A DNA stretch of 35,547 nucleotides from Prochlorococcus sp. scB243_496M6 (lineage in GTDB: Bacteria; Cyanobacteriota; Cyanobacteriia; PCC-6307; Cyanobiaceae). The notes under the pieces are model-generated. The model ran no database searches. It saw only the letters and a program-made list of their open reading frames with translations, and was not told where the DNA came from. The translations under genes were made by a program, and so were the position numbers. Positions 9,120 through 18,078 of this stretch are shown here, in pieces (position 1 is the first letter of the stretch; the number at the start of each line of letters is the position of its first letter). The stretch spans positions 1 to 35,547 of the forward strand of contig JFMF01000423.1 of assembly GCA_000635535.1 (NCBI GenBank), read 5' to 3'.

Positions 9120-11846
9120 TTAAGAATTATTGTCAATTCTTTTTGTTGCAGGATTAATATCTTCAGAGACTTTTATAAGATCATTAGATTCAGAAACAGG
9201 AAAACGATTAATAGCTTTTAATGCTAGCTTTGCTTTGGTTTTTAATTTATTACTAACACCAATACAGTATTGCACTTGAGACAGGACATCAATTGATCTT
9301 CTAATAATCCTCACTACATCACCTTCGTCTAATGAAGTATTAAAAACCAAATCTTTCCATTTTTTTCCTCTTGCCCATTCAGAAATAATGCCAGTCAACT
9401 CTGTTTCTAAATAGATAGGAATTTCAATATGAAACTTATTTTGTTGAAAAGAGACTAATTTTCTTAAACCATCTAATTCATTAAAAACATCTATTACCTT
9501 TAAAGAAGGCTTGAAATTACACCAAAGATTAGGCCTCCTTACATCAACAGATATAGCTTGAATAATTGCAGCTAACTCAGGAGGATCTAAATCGTCTAAA
9601 TAACCACTAACTAAAACAAGACCAATCCATAATTCGTTTTCACTTCTTATTGCACCTACAGTTTGTCCAACTTCTGTCAATTCCAAATCATTTAAACAAC
9701 CAAAATGATTCAAAATTTGTATCAAATCGGTAAAAGTTCTCCAATTATGATTTTCTTTATCCTCAAGAAGTTTTTTTCTAATTTTTATTTCTTGTTCAAC
9801 ATCAATAATTCTTTTTCTATATTTCTTTAATTTCTTGGAGTCTCCAAATCTGTGTGCAGGATGATCAGTAACTGTTTCTTCTAAATTATAAATCTGTTGC
9901 TGTTGTGCCAAAACTTCCGTTGTCAAATCATATTGTGGAGTTTGTAAATCATTTTTTTTAGAAACTTCAAAAATTCGATCCGCATAACACTGCGACACAT
10001 CATCTCCCCTAAATACCTCTCCAGAAAAATACATCTTTGGCACTTCAAGTCCTAAGACATCAATGACATCCAAATCATTAAAAATATTTACTATGTATGA
10101 GGGTTTTATAAGAATAAATAAATTATCAATTGTCAAACACAATAAACTCTTAATTTTTTGGGATTCATATATTTTCTTACAAATTAATCCTGGAACAATT
10201 TTTCTTTTCATTTGAGGAGCTTTGATTGAAATCAAGCTTCCATCTTCAATATATGGGAGAGCATTAGTTATCTCTTCTGATAATTTTTCTGCTGATTGTT
10301 TTTCTAAAATTTTCAAGAGTCTTCTCTCTTCTTTAAGACGATTTCTTAACTTTTCGTATGCATCAAAATCTTTCCATGAAACGTTAGATGTAATTTTTTT
10401 TAATTCAATTAAATCCTTATCTAATTTTTCAAGAATTATATTCTCACCTGATGATTCACCTAAATATAAAAAACTACCAAAACTTCTTTTAATTAATTCT
10501 TTAGACTTCTCTAAAGTATAACTTTGTAAAAGATTAAGTACCATTCCATAGCTAGGAGTGAATTGACTTTCTAAAGAATTTGGTTTGCTAATAGCCAGTG
10601 CACTTGCTTCTTTGGCACCTTCGAATCTTGTTTGTAATGTAATAACATATCCTTGAGTATCTTTTCCTCTTCTTCCAGCTCTTCCTGACATTTGCAAAAA
10701 TTCACTGCTAAATAATAATCTATGCCCATCTTCTGTCCTTTTTGATAAAGAAGAAATAACAGTTGTTCTTGCGGGCATATTTATTCCTGCAGCAAGAGTT
10801 TCAGTTGCAAAAACAACTTTTATTAAACCTTGCTGAAATAATTCCTCAACCAATTCTTTCCATGCAGGCAATAATCCAGCATGATGAGATGCAATACCGC
10901 GTTTTAATGCCTCGCATTGAGATTTATCTTTAATTGCTTCCTGATTATTTTTAAGATAAACATCTAATTTTTGGGATATCATACTTGCTTCTGAATAACT
11001 TACTAAAGTTAAATCTTTTATACTCTCAATTGCCTTGTCACATCCTCTTCTACTAAAAATAAAATAAATAGCTGGCAACATATTTCGTTCAGCTAGTTTC
11101 GAAATCACAAAGCCAATCGAGGGAGACTTTGGTTGCATTATCCTACCCACTTTCCCTCTTATTTTCTGCCCTTTAGGAGCTCTCCAAATCTTACAGTTTG
11201 GATGAATTCCATTACCCTTATTATTTAAAAGTGGATGGAGGCCTTTAACACTGCAAAAAATAAAATCAAGTGGGACCGGCCTCTTATCACTATTAACTAG
11301 TACTGTGGGCCCATGAACTTTTTCTATCCAATTTTGTAATTGATCTGCATTGGCTATTGTTGCTGATAAAGCTATTATTTGAGTTCTACTAGGGCAATGG
11401 ATTATAGTTTCTTCCCAAACAGTGCCTCTTTGGGGGTCATTCATATAATGACATTCATCAAGAATCACAGATTCTAAATTTTCTAAGGGATCATCAAATT
11501 CATCAAATTCGCCATAAAGCATGTTCCTAAAAATCTCAGTCGTCATGATTAAGATTGGTGCTTCTCTATTTATGCTTATATCTCCAGTTAAAAGACCAAC
11601 TTTATTCTCACCATATTGATTAGCAAAATCTCTAAACTTTTGGTTTGATAGGGCCTTTAAAGGCGTTGTATAAAAAACTCTGCTGTCATGAGATAAACCT
11701 CTATATATAGCAAATTCACCTATCAATGTTTTACCCGAACCTGTTGGCGCCGTTAAAACAACAGAATTTCCGCTATTAATAGCTCGTATTGCTTCTAATT
11801 GGAAATCATCTAGCGGAAAGGGGAAATATTCCTCTAAATTAAGCAA
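9120..11846 (-). CDS. Ski2/Mtr4-like superfamily 2 RNA helicase
   Basis: This 908-residue protein is an SF2 helicase of the Ski2-like group. Motif I is APTGSGKT (33-40), motif II is DECH (130-133), motif III is SAT (161-163) and motif VI is GRAGRRGKD near residue 390. The 500 residues after the helicase core include a charged, coiled stretch (about 460-520) and a C-terminal helical region resembling the DSHCT domain of Ski2/Mtr4. Eukaryotic relatives feed RNA to the exosome; the cyanobacterial and plastid members are linked to RNA turnover and splicing, so RNA unwinding is the likely role. The start must be TTG at 11846, because the helicase core begins almost at once and the frame closes upstream without ATG or GTG. 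Confidence 0.88.
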   Translation of the reverse strand: MLNLEEYFPFPLDDFQLEAIRAINSGNSVVLTAPTGSGKTLIGEFAIYRGLSHDSRVFYTTPLKALSNQKFRDFANQYGENKVGLLTGDISINREAPILIMTTEIFRNMLYGEFDEFDDPLENLESVILDECHYMNDPQRGTVWEETIIHCPSRTQIIALSATIANADQLQNWIEKVHGPTVLVNSDKRPVPLDFIFCSVKGLHPLLNNKGNGIHPNCKIWRAPKGQKIRGKVGRIMQPKSPSIGFVISKLAERNMLPAIYFIFSRRGCDKAIESIKDLTLVSYSEASMISQKLDVYLKNNQEAIKDKSQCEALKRGIASHHAGLLPAWKELVEELFQQGLIKVVFATETLAAGINMPARTTVISSLSKRTEDGHRLLFSSEFLQMSGRAGRRGKDTQGYVITLQTRFEGAKEASALAISKPNSLESQFTPSYGMVLNLLQSYTLEKSKELIKRSFGSFLYLGESSGENIILEKLDKDLIELKKITSNVSWKDFDAYEKLRNRLKEERRLLKILEKQSAEKLSEEITNALPYIEDGSLISIKAPQMKRKIVPGLICKKIYESQKIKSLLCLTIDNLFILIKPSYIVNIFNDLDVIDVLGLEVPKMYFSGEVFRGDDVSQCYADRIFEVSKKNDLQTPQYDLTTEVLAQQQQIYNLEETVTDHPAHRFGDSKKLKKYRKRIIDVEQEIKIRKKLLEDKENHNWRTFTDLIQILNHFGCLNDLELTEVGQTVGAIRSENELWIGLVLVSGYLDDLDPPELAAIIQAISVDVRRPNLWCNFKPSLKVIDVFNELDGLRKLVSFQQNKFHIEIPIYLETELTGIISEWARGKKWKDLVFNTSLDEGDVVRIIRRSIDVLSQVQYCIGVSNKLKTKAKLALKAINRFPVSESNDLIKVSEDINPATKRIDNNS

Positions 11847-11889
11847 TAATTGTGATTGAAGAGAGGATGAGTTAACTTCTTAATATATG

Positions 11890-11901
11890 ATCTATATAGA
11901 T
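11890..11901. repeat. 12-base perfect palindrome between the helicase gene and bioF
   Basis: ATCTATATAGAT is self-complementary and sits in the 139-base divergent spacer, 44 bases before the helicase start codon and 84 before bioF. It could be an operator for either gene. In AT-rich DNA a 12-base palindrome is not rare, so its meaning is uncertain. Confidence 0.25.
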
Positions 11902-11985
11902 ATTAATAAACAAAAAATACCTTGCAAACTTTAATAGTAAATCTAAATCTTTTTAATTAAATCCACTATATTTTATTTTGCCAAA

Positions 11986-13125
11986 ATGAAAAAAGTAAAA
12001 ATTCCAAAAAATAGACTCCGTAAATTAAAAACATTTTCTTTAGGTAAGAAATCATTCGAACTTCTAAGTTTAAATTCGCAAAATAAAAAACTTATAGACT
12101 TATGCAGTAATGATTATTTTGGATTAAGTAGGGACAAGGATTTAATAAAAGCTGCTTACGAAATAAGCTTGTTAGAAGGTATTGGTTCAGGAAGCTCTAG
12201 GTTTATTACAGGTTCAAGACCAATACATAAATTATTAGAAACAGAACTTGCTAAGTGGCTTGATCAACAAAAAGTGTTACTTTTCCCAAGCGGATTTCAA
12301 GCAAATATTGCCGCTATCCAGACTTTAGCAAACAGAAATAGTATCGTAATTGCAGATAAATTGATCCATAACTCTTTATTGGTTGGAGTAAAAGCTGCTC
12401 AAGCAAAACTGGTTCGATTCGCACACAATAATTTAAAAGATTTAGAAGATAAAATTATTAAATCTAAACCTACAAAAAATTCCATTTTAGTTGTTATTGA
12501 ATCTCTTTACAGCATGGAGGGATCAATTGCTCCGCTCAAAGAAATAACGGAAATTTGCAAAAAAAATAGTGTTCAATTATTAGTTGACGAAGCTCATGCA
12601 ATTGGAATCTTGGGCCCTGAAGGAAGGGGTTTAAGTTTTAATTGTCGTTCAGATATAACTATGATTACTGGAACTTTTGGAAAAGCATTTGGAAGCGGTG
12701 GAGCTTTCATAGCTTCAAATTCAGAAATTGGAGAATATCTTATTCAAACAAGTGGTGCATTTAGATATACAACCGCACTTGCGCCATCATTAGCTGCTGG
12801 GGCGCTAGAAGGTTTAAAAAAAATTTTAGAAAATAAAGAATGGGGTAATGATTTATTATCTTCTGCGAATGAATGGAAAGATGAAATTATTAAAAATCTA
12901 AGTTTTCCAGTTCAGGGAGATTCTCACATTTTGTCAATTATTGTTGGCCAAGAAGAGAAGGCAATTTATCTACAAAAATATCTTGAAGATAATGGGTTTT
13001 TAGCAATTGCGATAAGACCTCCAACTGTTCCAGTGGGGCAATCAAGAATCAGAATAACAATACGAAGAAACTTAGATTTTAATTTGTTAAAGAATTTCAT
13101 TGCAGTATTAAAAGAGTTTAAATGA
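11986..13125 (+). CDS. bioF: 8-amino-7-oxononanoate synthase
   Basis: This 379-residue PLP enzyme condenses pimeloyl-ACP (or CoA) with alanine to make 8-amino-7-oxononanoate, the first step of biotin ring assembly. The PLP lysine is Lys233 in TGTFGKAFGSGGAF. DEAHAIGILG at 201-210 gives the cofactor-binding Asp201 and His204, and DLCSNDYFGLS (38-48) and GSGSSRFITGSRPIH (67-81) are typical of the alpha-oxoamine synthase family. It is the first gene of the biotin operon. Its TGA overlaps the ATG of bioK by 4 bases (ATGA at 13122-13125), a layout that usually couples translation. A TATATT element at 11967-11972 lies just upstream, close to the start. Confidence 0.95.
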   Translation: MKKVKIPKNRLRKLKTFSLGKKSFELLSLNSQNKKLIDLCSNDYFGLSRDKDLIKAAYEISLLEGIGSGSSRFITGSRPIHKLLETELAKWLDQQKVLLFPSGFQANIAAIQTLANRNSIVIADKLIHNSLLVGVKAAQAKLVRFAHNNLKDLEDKIIKSKPTKNSILVVIESLYSMEGSIAPLKEITEICKKNSVQLLVDEAHAIGILGPEGRGLSFNCRSDITMITGTFGKAFGSGGAFIASNSEIGEYLIQTSGAFRYTTALAPSLAAGALEGLKKILENKEWGNDLLSSANEWKDEIIKNLSFPVQGDSHILSIIVGQEEKAIYLQKYLEDNGFLAIAIRPPTVPVGQSRIRITIRRNLDFNLLKNFIAVLKEFK

Positions 13126-13826
13126 AACAAATTATTACTCAACATGGGTGGGGACTAAATAAATATTTCTGGGATGATTATAAAGTTGATTTTTTAAATA
13201 ATAATTGGCGTTGGCAAGATAATGAAAGGGGCTATTTTTCGAAAAATAATTATCAAGCAAAATGGATTAAAAGCGAATCTGAAAAAGAAATCAGAATGAC
13301 TTTATGCCATTCATTTGGTTTTCATTTAATGCAAAAAAAAATTTTAAAAAAAGCAACTCATATTGTTCTTATAAATTCTTTTAATAATTTTCTTCCTTTA
13401 AGTAATAAGAGAAACTTTATTTTAAGGTCTCTGAAAAGAATGGAAACAAAAATCATAAAAAATGAACATAAGGACATGTTGAAAGAATTTATAAATAGAT
13501 CATTTATGCCAAATCATATGAGTAATAGTTTCAAAAATATCTTTTATAAAAGTCTAGATAGTTTAAATAAAAATCTTCTTTTAAGTGATTTAAAACAACT
13601 TTACATGAATAGAGATTTTCCAGTATTTTTAAGAAAAGATTGCAAAATTATTTTTATAAAATCAGAGAATGATTTGATTCTTGACAACGAATCAAATAAT
13701 AACTTTTTAGATTCCTTAAATAAAACACTTGATAAGAAACCAATTTTAATTAAATTATCTCAACAAGGTCATTGCTTGAATAATTTAAATTTATACGAAA
13801 TCTTACTTAATACACTTAATGATTGA
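13122..13826 (+). CDS. bioK: BioK-type pimeloyl-ACP methyl ester esterase
   Basis: This 234-residue protein looks like a divergent alpha/beta hydrolase. A likely nucleophile elbow is LCHSFGFHL with Ser64 (the first Gly of GxSxG is His), and candidate partners are Asp184 (IKSENDLILD) and His217 (QQGHCLNN), in the right order. It lies between bioF and bioC, where a demethylating esterase is needed: BioC methylates malonyl-ACP to disguise it, and the ester must be removed from pimeloyl-ACP before BioF acts. BioH does this in E. coli; picocyanobacteria carry the analogous bioK, shown to replace BioH (work from the Cronan laboratory). The call combines fold, position and that knowledge. It overlaps bioC by 8 bases. 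Its lysine- and asparagine-rich composition shows rapid divergence. Confidence 0.8.
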   Translation: MKQIITQHGWGLNKYFWDDYKVDFLNNNWRWQDNERGYFSKNNYQAKWIKSESEKEIRMTLCHSFGFHLMQKKILKKATHIVLINSFNNFLPLSNKRNFILRSLKRMETKIIKNEHKDMLKEFINRSFMPNHMSNSFKNIFYKSLDSLNKNLLLSDLKQLYMNRDFPVFLRKDCKIIFIKSENDLILDNESNNNFLDSLNKTLDKKPILIKLSQQGHCLNNLNLYEILLNTLND

Positions 13827-14589
13827 AATGGATAGTAAGAAGTGGAATAAGAAAATAAAAAATAATTTCAATGATGCTGCATATCGGTATTTAGAGCATT
13901 CAAATATTCAGAAATTTTTTGCAAAAAAGATTGTTCAATTTATCAAAGAATTAAATCCCCAAAAAAAAGGTGAATGGATAGATCTAGGATCAGGACCAGG
14001 ACTATTAGCAGATGAAATAGAAAAAAATTTTTCTTCCCAAAAAGTATCCAGAATTGATTTCAGCAAGAAAATGCTTCTTGAGAATAAATTATCCAGAAAA
14101 AAAATTTTGTGGGATTTGAATAAAGATTTACCTCCTGAAATAAATAACTGTTCTCTATTAACATCTAACTTTTGCATACATTGGTTAAACAACCCAGAAA
14201 AGATAATAAAAAATTGGTTTAGCAAATTAACACCTGGAGGTTTTTTAATCATTTCATATCCAACAAAAGATTGTTTTCCTGAATGGAAAGATACTTGTAA
14301 AAAAATTGATATTGAATATAGTGGTCTTAATTTCCTTTGCTCTAAAGAATTATTAAAAGATTTCAAATCACCTGAAATACATTATTCAGAACAGTTTAAT
14401 TATCTTGAAAATTTTGAAGATACATATAAGCTTTTTAGAAGCATAAAAAATGTAGGAGCACAATCAACAAACTGTAAACGCAAAACAGTAAAAGAGTTAA
14501 AGGATATCCAAAAGTTTTGGCCAAAGAATTACAATAATACAGTGAACCTTTCATGGCAAATTGAGATTCAAATCATAAAGAAATTATGA
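13819..14589 (+). CDS. bioC: Malonyl-ACP O-methyltransferase
   Basis: This 256-residue SAM-dependent methyltransferase has the class I binding motif WIDLGSGPG at 53-61 and the partner segments RIDFSKKML and SNFCIHWLNNPEKI; the last is typical of BioC. BioC esterifies the free carboxyl of malonyl-ACP so that fatty acid synthase can elongate it to a pimeloyl chain. The first ATG (13819) overlaps the end of bioK by 8 bases; a second ATG at 13828 would remove the overlap and shorten the protein by three residues. Its 3' end overlaps bioD by 4 bases (ATGA). Confidence 0.9.
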   Translation: MIEMDSKKWNKKIKNNFNDAAYRYLEHSNIQKFFAKKIVQFIKELNPQKKGEWIDLGSGPGLLADEIEKNFSSQKVSRIDFSKKMLLENKLSRKKILWDLNKDLPPEINNCSLLTSNFCIHWLNNPEKIIKNWFSKLTPGGFLIISYPTKDCFPEWKDTCKKIDIEYSGLNFLCSKELLKDFKSPEIHYSEQFNYLENFEDTYKLFRSIKNVGAQSTNCKRKTVKELKDIQKFWPKNYNNTVNLSWQIEIQIIKKL

Positions 14590-15251
14590 GTAGTCACAAA
14601 AATATTTTCAAATTTATAATTTGTGGAACTGATACTGATATTGGGAAAACTTTAATAAGCTCTTTTTTCGTTAAAGGATTAAATTCCTTTTATTGGAAGC
14701 CTATTCAAAGTGGTATTGAATCGCAAACTGATAGTCAAACTGTTGAAAAACTTTCACAAGTAAGTAAAGAGAAAATAATTAAAGAAGCTTATGTCTTTAC
14801 AAAACCTCTATCTCCTCATTGGGCTGCTGAAATAGATCAAAAAACTATTAACTTTGACTTGTTGAAATTGCCAAAAGTAAAAGGCTCATTAATTATAGAA
14901 ACTGCAGGTGGATTAATGGTTCCAATAACACGCAATTTTTTGCAAATAGATCAAATAAAACAATGGAATCTTCCGGTAATACTTGTATGTAAGAGCTCAC
15001 TTGGCACTCTTAACCATACCCTGCTTAGTATTGAGGCCTTAAAACGAAGAAATATTGAGATTTTAGGTTTAGTAGTCAATGGCGAAAAACACTTAGATAA
15101 TCCAAAAACTCTAGTTGATTTTAGTGGTATTCCTTTAATTGCTGAATTTCCTTACATCAAAAAAATGGACTCAAATAATTTAGATATACTATGGAAAGAA
15201 CTTGAAATTAAAAATAAGTTGATCTCACTTTTAAACTCAAAAATAAGTTAA
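14586..15251 (+). CDS. bioD: Dethiobiotin synthetase
   Basis: This 221-residue ATPase closes the ureido ring of dethiobiotin from 7,8-diaminopelargonate, CO2 and ATP. The P-loop GTDTDIGKT is at 14-22, with Lys21 and Thr22. YWKPIQSGIES follows at 36-46, giving the conserved catalytic lysine (Lys38). IIETAGGLMVPI at 103-114 matches the EGAGG region of the E. coli enzyme, with Thr in place of the first Gly. The ATG overlaps the bioC stop, and the TAA is followed directly by the bioA ATG. Confidence 0.94.
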   Translation: MSSHKNIFKFIICGTDTDIGKTLISSFFVKGLNSFYWKPIQSGIESQTDSQTVEKLSQVSKEKIIKEAYVFTKPLSPHWAAEIDQKTINFDLLKLPKVKGSLIIETAGGLMVPITRNFLQIDQIKQWNLPVILVCKSSLGTLNHTLLSIEALKRRNIEILGLVVNGEKHLDNPKTLVDFSGIPLIAEFPYIKKMDSNNLDILWKELEIKNKLISLLNSKIS

Positions 15252-16553
15252 ATGAAATCTTTGGATTCAAAAACTCCAAATCAAGATTGGCACCCAAATA
15301 TTTGGCCACCTTTTACACAAATCAATAACAGCAAACCGCAAATAGAAGTAACTCATGGTAAGGATGCCCTCCTATTTACTAAAAATCCTAAAAAAGAGCT
15401 AATAGATGCAATTAGTAGTTGGTGGGTAACTCTTCATGGTCATAGTAACGAATATATTGCGGATGCCATTTTTAATCAATCAAAAAAACTTGAGCAAGTT
15501 ATATTTGCTGATTTTTTACATCCACAGGCAAAAAAATTATCGGAAAGACTTAGTGAATTAACAAAACTAGAAAGATTATTCTATTCTGATAACGGTTCTA
15601 CTGCAGTGGAAGTCGCTTTAAAAATTGCCTTCCAATCATGGCAAAATAGAGGAGAGACAAGAACTCAAATAATAGCTTTTGATGGCGCCTATCATGGCGA
15701 TACATTTGGAGCAATGGCTTTAGGTGAGAGAAATATTTTTAATGAGAATTTCGATAATCTTATGTTCCCAGTTAGGAGAGTCCCCTGGCCTTCAACTTGG
15801 ATGAATGATGAAGAAGTAGAAAATAAAGAAAATAAGGCGATCCAAAAATTAGAAACTCTACTTAAAACTCCCACAGTTGCAGTAATCCTTGAGCCACTTG
15901 TTCAAGGAGCAGGAGGAATGAATATGGTTAGGCCTCAGTTTATAAAAAAAGTTTCAGAAATTATAAAAAATAATAATTCTTTGTTAATTGCTGATGAAGT
16001 TTTGACTGGGTTTGGAAGATGTGGAAGTCTTTTTGCGTTTCAAAAGGCAAAAATCGTTCCTGATTTAATAAGTATTTCAAAAGGCTTAACTGGTGGATTT
16101 TTACCAATGGGAATAACTTTATGTAAAGAAAAAATCTTTCAATCCTTTATTGATGATTCCCCAAGAAAAACTTTTTGGCATGGACATAGTTTTACTGCTA
16201 ATCCTTTAGGTTGCGCTGCAGCAAATGCTAGCCTTGATTTATTAGAAAAAGAACCACACAAATATCTTTCATTTGAAGAAAAACATTTATCTCACTTAAT
16301 TAAATTTAAAAACTTTCCTTATATAAAAAAAATAAGGGTATCCGGTACAATTGCTGCCTTCGATTTAGATATGGGGAACAAAAAAGGTTATTTCAATAAT
16401 ATTGGGAAAGAAATAAAGAGTCTTGCAATGGAGCAAGGTTTATTTATTAGACCCCTCGGGAATGTTATTTATCTCTTGCCACCTCTCTGCATAACCGATG
16501 ATCAATTAGAAAAAAGTTACTGGATAATAAGGGAAATCTTAGAAAATCTTTAG
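15252..16553 (+). CDS. bioA: Adenosylmethionine-8-amino-7-oxononanoate aminotransferase
   Basis: This 433-residue class III aminotransferase converts 8-amino-7-oxononanoate to 7,8-diaminopelargonate with SAM as the usual amino donor. PLP lysine is Lys277 in ISISKGLTGGFLPMG. LLIADEVLTGFGR (244-256) supplies the cofactor-binding aspartate, and the DNGSTAVEVALK motif (113-124) binds the phosphate. ISSWWVTLHGH near 54-64 is characteristic of BioA rather than other class III enzymes. It starts directly after the bioD stop with no spacer. The stop lies 8 bases from the convergent DUF3143 gene. The next enzyme, biotin synthase (bioB), must be elsewhere. Confidence 0.95.
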   Translation: MKSLDSKTPNQDWHPNIWPPFTQINNSKPQIEVTHGKDALLFTKNPKKELIDAISSWWVTLHGHSNEYIADAIFNQSKKLEQVIFADFLHPQAKKLSERLSELTKLERLFYSDNGSTAVEVALKIAFQSWQNRGETRTQIIAFDGAYHGDTFGAMALGERNIFNENFDNLMFPVRRVPWPSTWMNDEEVENKENKAIQKLETLLKTPTVAVILEPLVQGAGGMNMVRPQFIKKVSEIIKNNNSLLIADEVLTGFGRCGSLFAFQKAKIVPDLISISKGLTGGFLPMGITLCKEKIFQSFIDDSPRKTFWHGHSFTANPLGCAAANASLDLLEKEPHKYLSFEEKHLSHLIKFKNFPYIKKIRVSGTIAAFDLDMGNKKGYFNNIGKEIKSLAMEQGLFIRPLGNVIYLLPPLCITDDQLEKSYWIIREILENL

Positions 16554-16561
16554 ATAGAAAT

Positions 16562-16819
16562 TTAAGGTCCCTGCAGTATTGCATTTTCCACATCTTCTCT
16601 ATTAATGCAATAGGAAAATAGTCTTTTAGTTTCTTGTCCTTTACTTTCCCAGATAACACTTAAATCTTCTTGTTCAAAAATAATAGTTGCATTCCAATTT
16701 GAAAGTAACAAATACCATTTAGATGGATTATTAATATCCTTCACAGCACCTAAATCAGTTAGCCACAATTCCAATGATTGCAGTGAATATTGGTTAATAG
16801 GTTTTGTAGCGAGATTCAC
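16562..16819 (-). CDS. DUF3143 family protein
   Basis: This 85-residue protein matches in memory the cyanobacterial DUF3143 family of unknown function: a short N-terminal helix region (QYSLQSLELWLTDLGA) followed by a small beta-rich domain (PSKWYLLLSNWNATIIFEQEDLSVIW) and a C-terminal RLFSYCINREDVENAI. It has no signal peptide or membrane span. The start is GTG at 16819. It lies 16 bases downstream of the J-domain gene in the same direction; I recall the pairing of DUF3143 with a DnaJ-like gene from other cyanobacteria, which suggests a shared role. Confidence 0.8.
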   Translation of the reverse strand: MNLATKPINQYSLQSLELWLTDLGAVKDINNPSKWYLLLSNWNATIIFEQEDLSVIWESKGQETKRLFSYCINREDVENAILQGP

Positions 16820-16835
16820 AGACTTTTTTAAAGAA

Positions 16836-17273
16836 TCATTTTACTAACCAGATTGGTATTGTCTCTAATTCTTTGCCAGTAAAAGAGGCAATAAAAACTG
16901 AACAGATTAAACTAATAGAAATGATAATAAATAAAAGAAATAACGAAAACAATTCCCCATTTGAAAAAGGTCTTCTATTCCCTACTAAATTTTGATTACT
17001 TGAATTGATTATTAAATGATTTGAAACTTTAGTATTATTACTTCTTGATTTTTCCTTTAGTTTATCATCATACATTTTCCTCAAATTACTATTATTCAAA
17101 TTTTCATAAGCTTCTAAAACTTTTTGAAATTTACTTTTAGCATCCTCTATTTCTAAAGAAGTTGTATCAGGATGCAGTTCAATGGAAAGTTTGCAAAAAG
17201 CCTTTCTTAATTCATGATTTGAGGCATTTTCATCTACACCTAAAATTTTGTAATAAGAAATTTCTCCTTTCAA
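16836..17273 (-). CDS. membrane-anchored J-domain protein
   Basis: This 145-residue protein has an N-terminal J-domain (about 5-68): YYKILGVDENAS, the HPD tripeptide in IELHPDTTS and the end NLRKMYDDKL. A polar linker (about 70-110) leads to one membrane helix (about 115-136, LFLLFIIISISLICSVFIAS). J-domains stimulate Hsp70 (DnaK) ATPase. The absence of the Gly/Phe and zinc-finger regions makes this a type III J-protein that would recruit DnaK to a membrane. The start is TTG at 17273, as no in-frame ATG precedes the domain. It is divergent from rsmG and followed by the DUF3143 gene. Confidence 0.88.
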   Translation of the reverse strand: MKGEISYYKILGVDENASNHELRKAFCKLSIELHPDTTSLEIEDAKSKFQKVLEAYENLNNSNLRKMYDDKLKEKSRSNNTKVSNHLIINSSNQNLVGNRRPFSNGELFSLFLLFIIISISLICSVFIASFTGKELETIPIWLVK

Positions 17274-17362
17274 AATAATCTTTTATTAATAATCTAATTC
17301 TAATGAATTTTTACGAAATAGAATGTATTTAATGAAAGGTAAAAATTTATATTTTTAACGAA

Positions 17363-18076
17363 ATGAAAAAACAAAACATCCCCGAAGAAATTTTTGCCTT
17401 AATTACTGAAGAAGAAATAAATATTTTTCAAGAGTTACAAATTAAAATTAAAGAATTAAATAATAGAACCAATCTCACTAGATTAATTGATGGTAACGAT
17501 TATTGGGTATCTCAAGTTTTTGATAGTATTTGGCCATTTAAAGCTTTCCAGGATTTTAATTTTAATAATAAAAAATTTTGTGATATTGGATCAGGATGTG
17601 GCTTCCCAGGTTTAGCTTATGCCATAATTCATCCTAATTCAGAGATATACCTTATTGATTCATCAAAAAAGAAAACAGATGCACTAAAAATCTTAATCAA
17701 AGAGATCAATCTCAAAAACAATATTCATATAATCAATGATCGTATTGAAAACTTGGCTCATCAATGTTCAATGAGAAATAGTTTCAATATAGCCACCACT
17801 AGAGCTGTGAGTAATCCTTCAACAGTTTCAGAATATATACTACCAATGCTAAAAAAGGGAGGGTTAGGATTTTTATATTGTGGGAAATGGACTGATGAAG
17901 AAGATAAAAATCTGGAGAAAACTTTAGAAATATTAGAAGGAAAATTTAGAGAGAAAAAGAAGATTTTGTTACCTAGAAGTAAAGGTACCCGAAATATTAT
18001 TATTATTCAACCAAACAATATTTGCCCTAAAATCTACCCAAGAAAAGTTGGCAAACCTGAGAAAAATCCATTATGA
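17363..18076 (+). CDS. rsmG: 16S rRNA m7G527 methyltransferase
   Basis: This 237-residue protein (formerly GidB) methylates N7 of G527 in the 530 loop of 16S rRNA. The SAM motif DIGSGCGFPGLAYAI is at 74-88, followed by EIYLIDSSKKKTDAL and the later TTRAVSNPSTVSEY, all standard RsmG signatures. NRTNLTRL at 34-41 corresponds to the usual NLTAI segment. Length is normal. Its stop is 2 bases from the end of the convergent aldo/keto reductase gene. Confidence 0.95.
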   Translation: MKKQNIPEEIFALITEEEINIFQELQIKIKELNNRTNLTRLIDGNDYWVSQVFDSIWPFKAFQDFNFNNKKFCDIGSGCGFPGLAYAIIHPNSEIYLIDSSKKKTDALKILIKEINLKNNIHIINDRIENLAHQCSMRNSFNIATTRAVSNPSTVSEYILPMLKKGGLGFLYCGKWTDEEDKNLEKTLEILEGKFREKKKILLPRSKGTRNIIIIQPNNICPKIYPRKVGKPEKNPL

Positions 18077-18078
18077 GA

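Noticed and set aside
9120..11846. Plus-strand open frame of 99 codons at 10222-10521
   Set aside because: It lies wholly inside the helicase gene on the opposite strand and has no recognisable domain; it is an antisense shadow.
13122..13826. Signs of foreign origin in bioK (very high Lys and Asn)
   Set aside because: The base composition matches the neighbouring genes and the overlaps on both sides show it is an integral operon member; AT pressure on a weakly constrained protein is enough.
13935..14366. Minus-strand open frame of 143 codons inside bioC
   Set aside because: BioC is clearly coding in the plus frame; the antisense frame has no family features.
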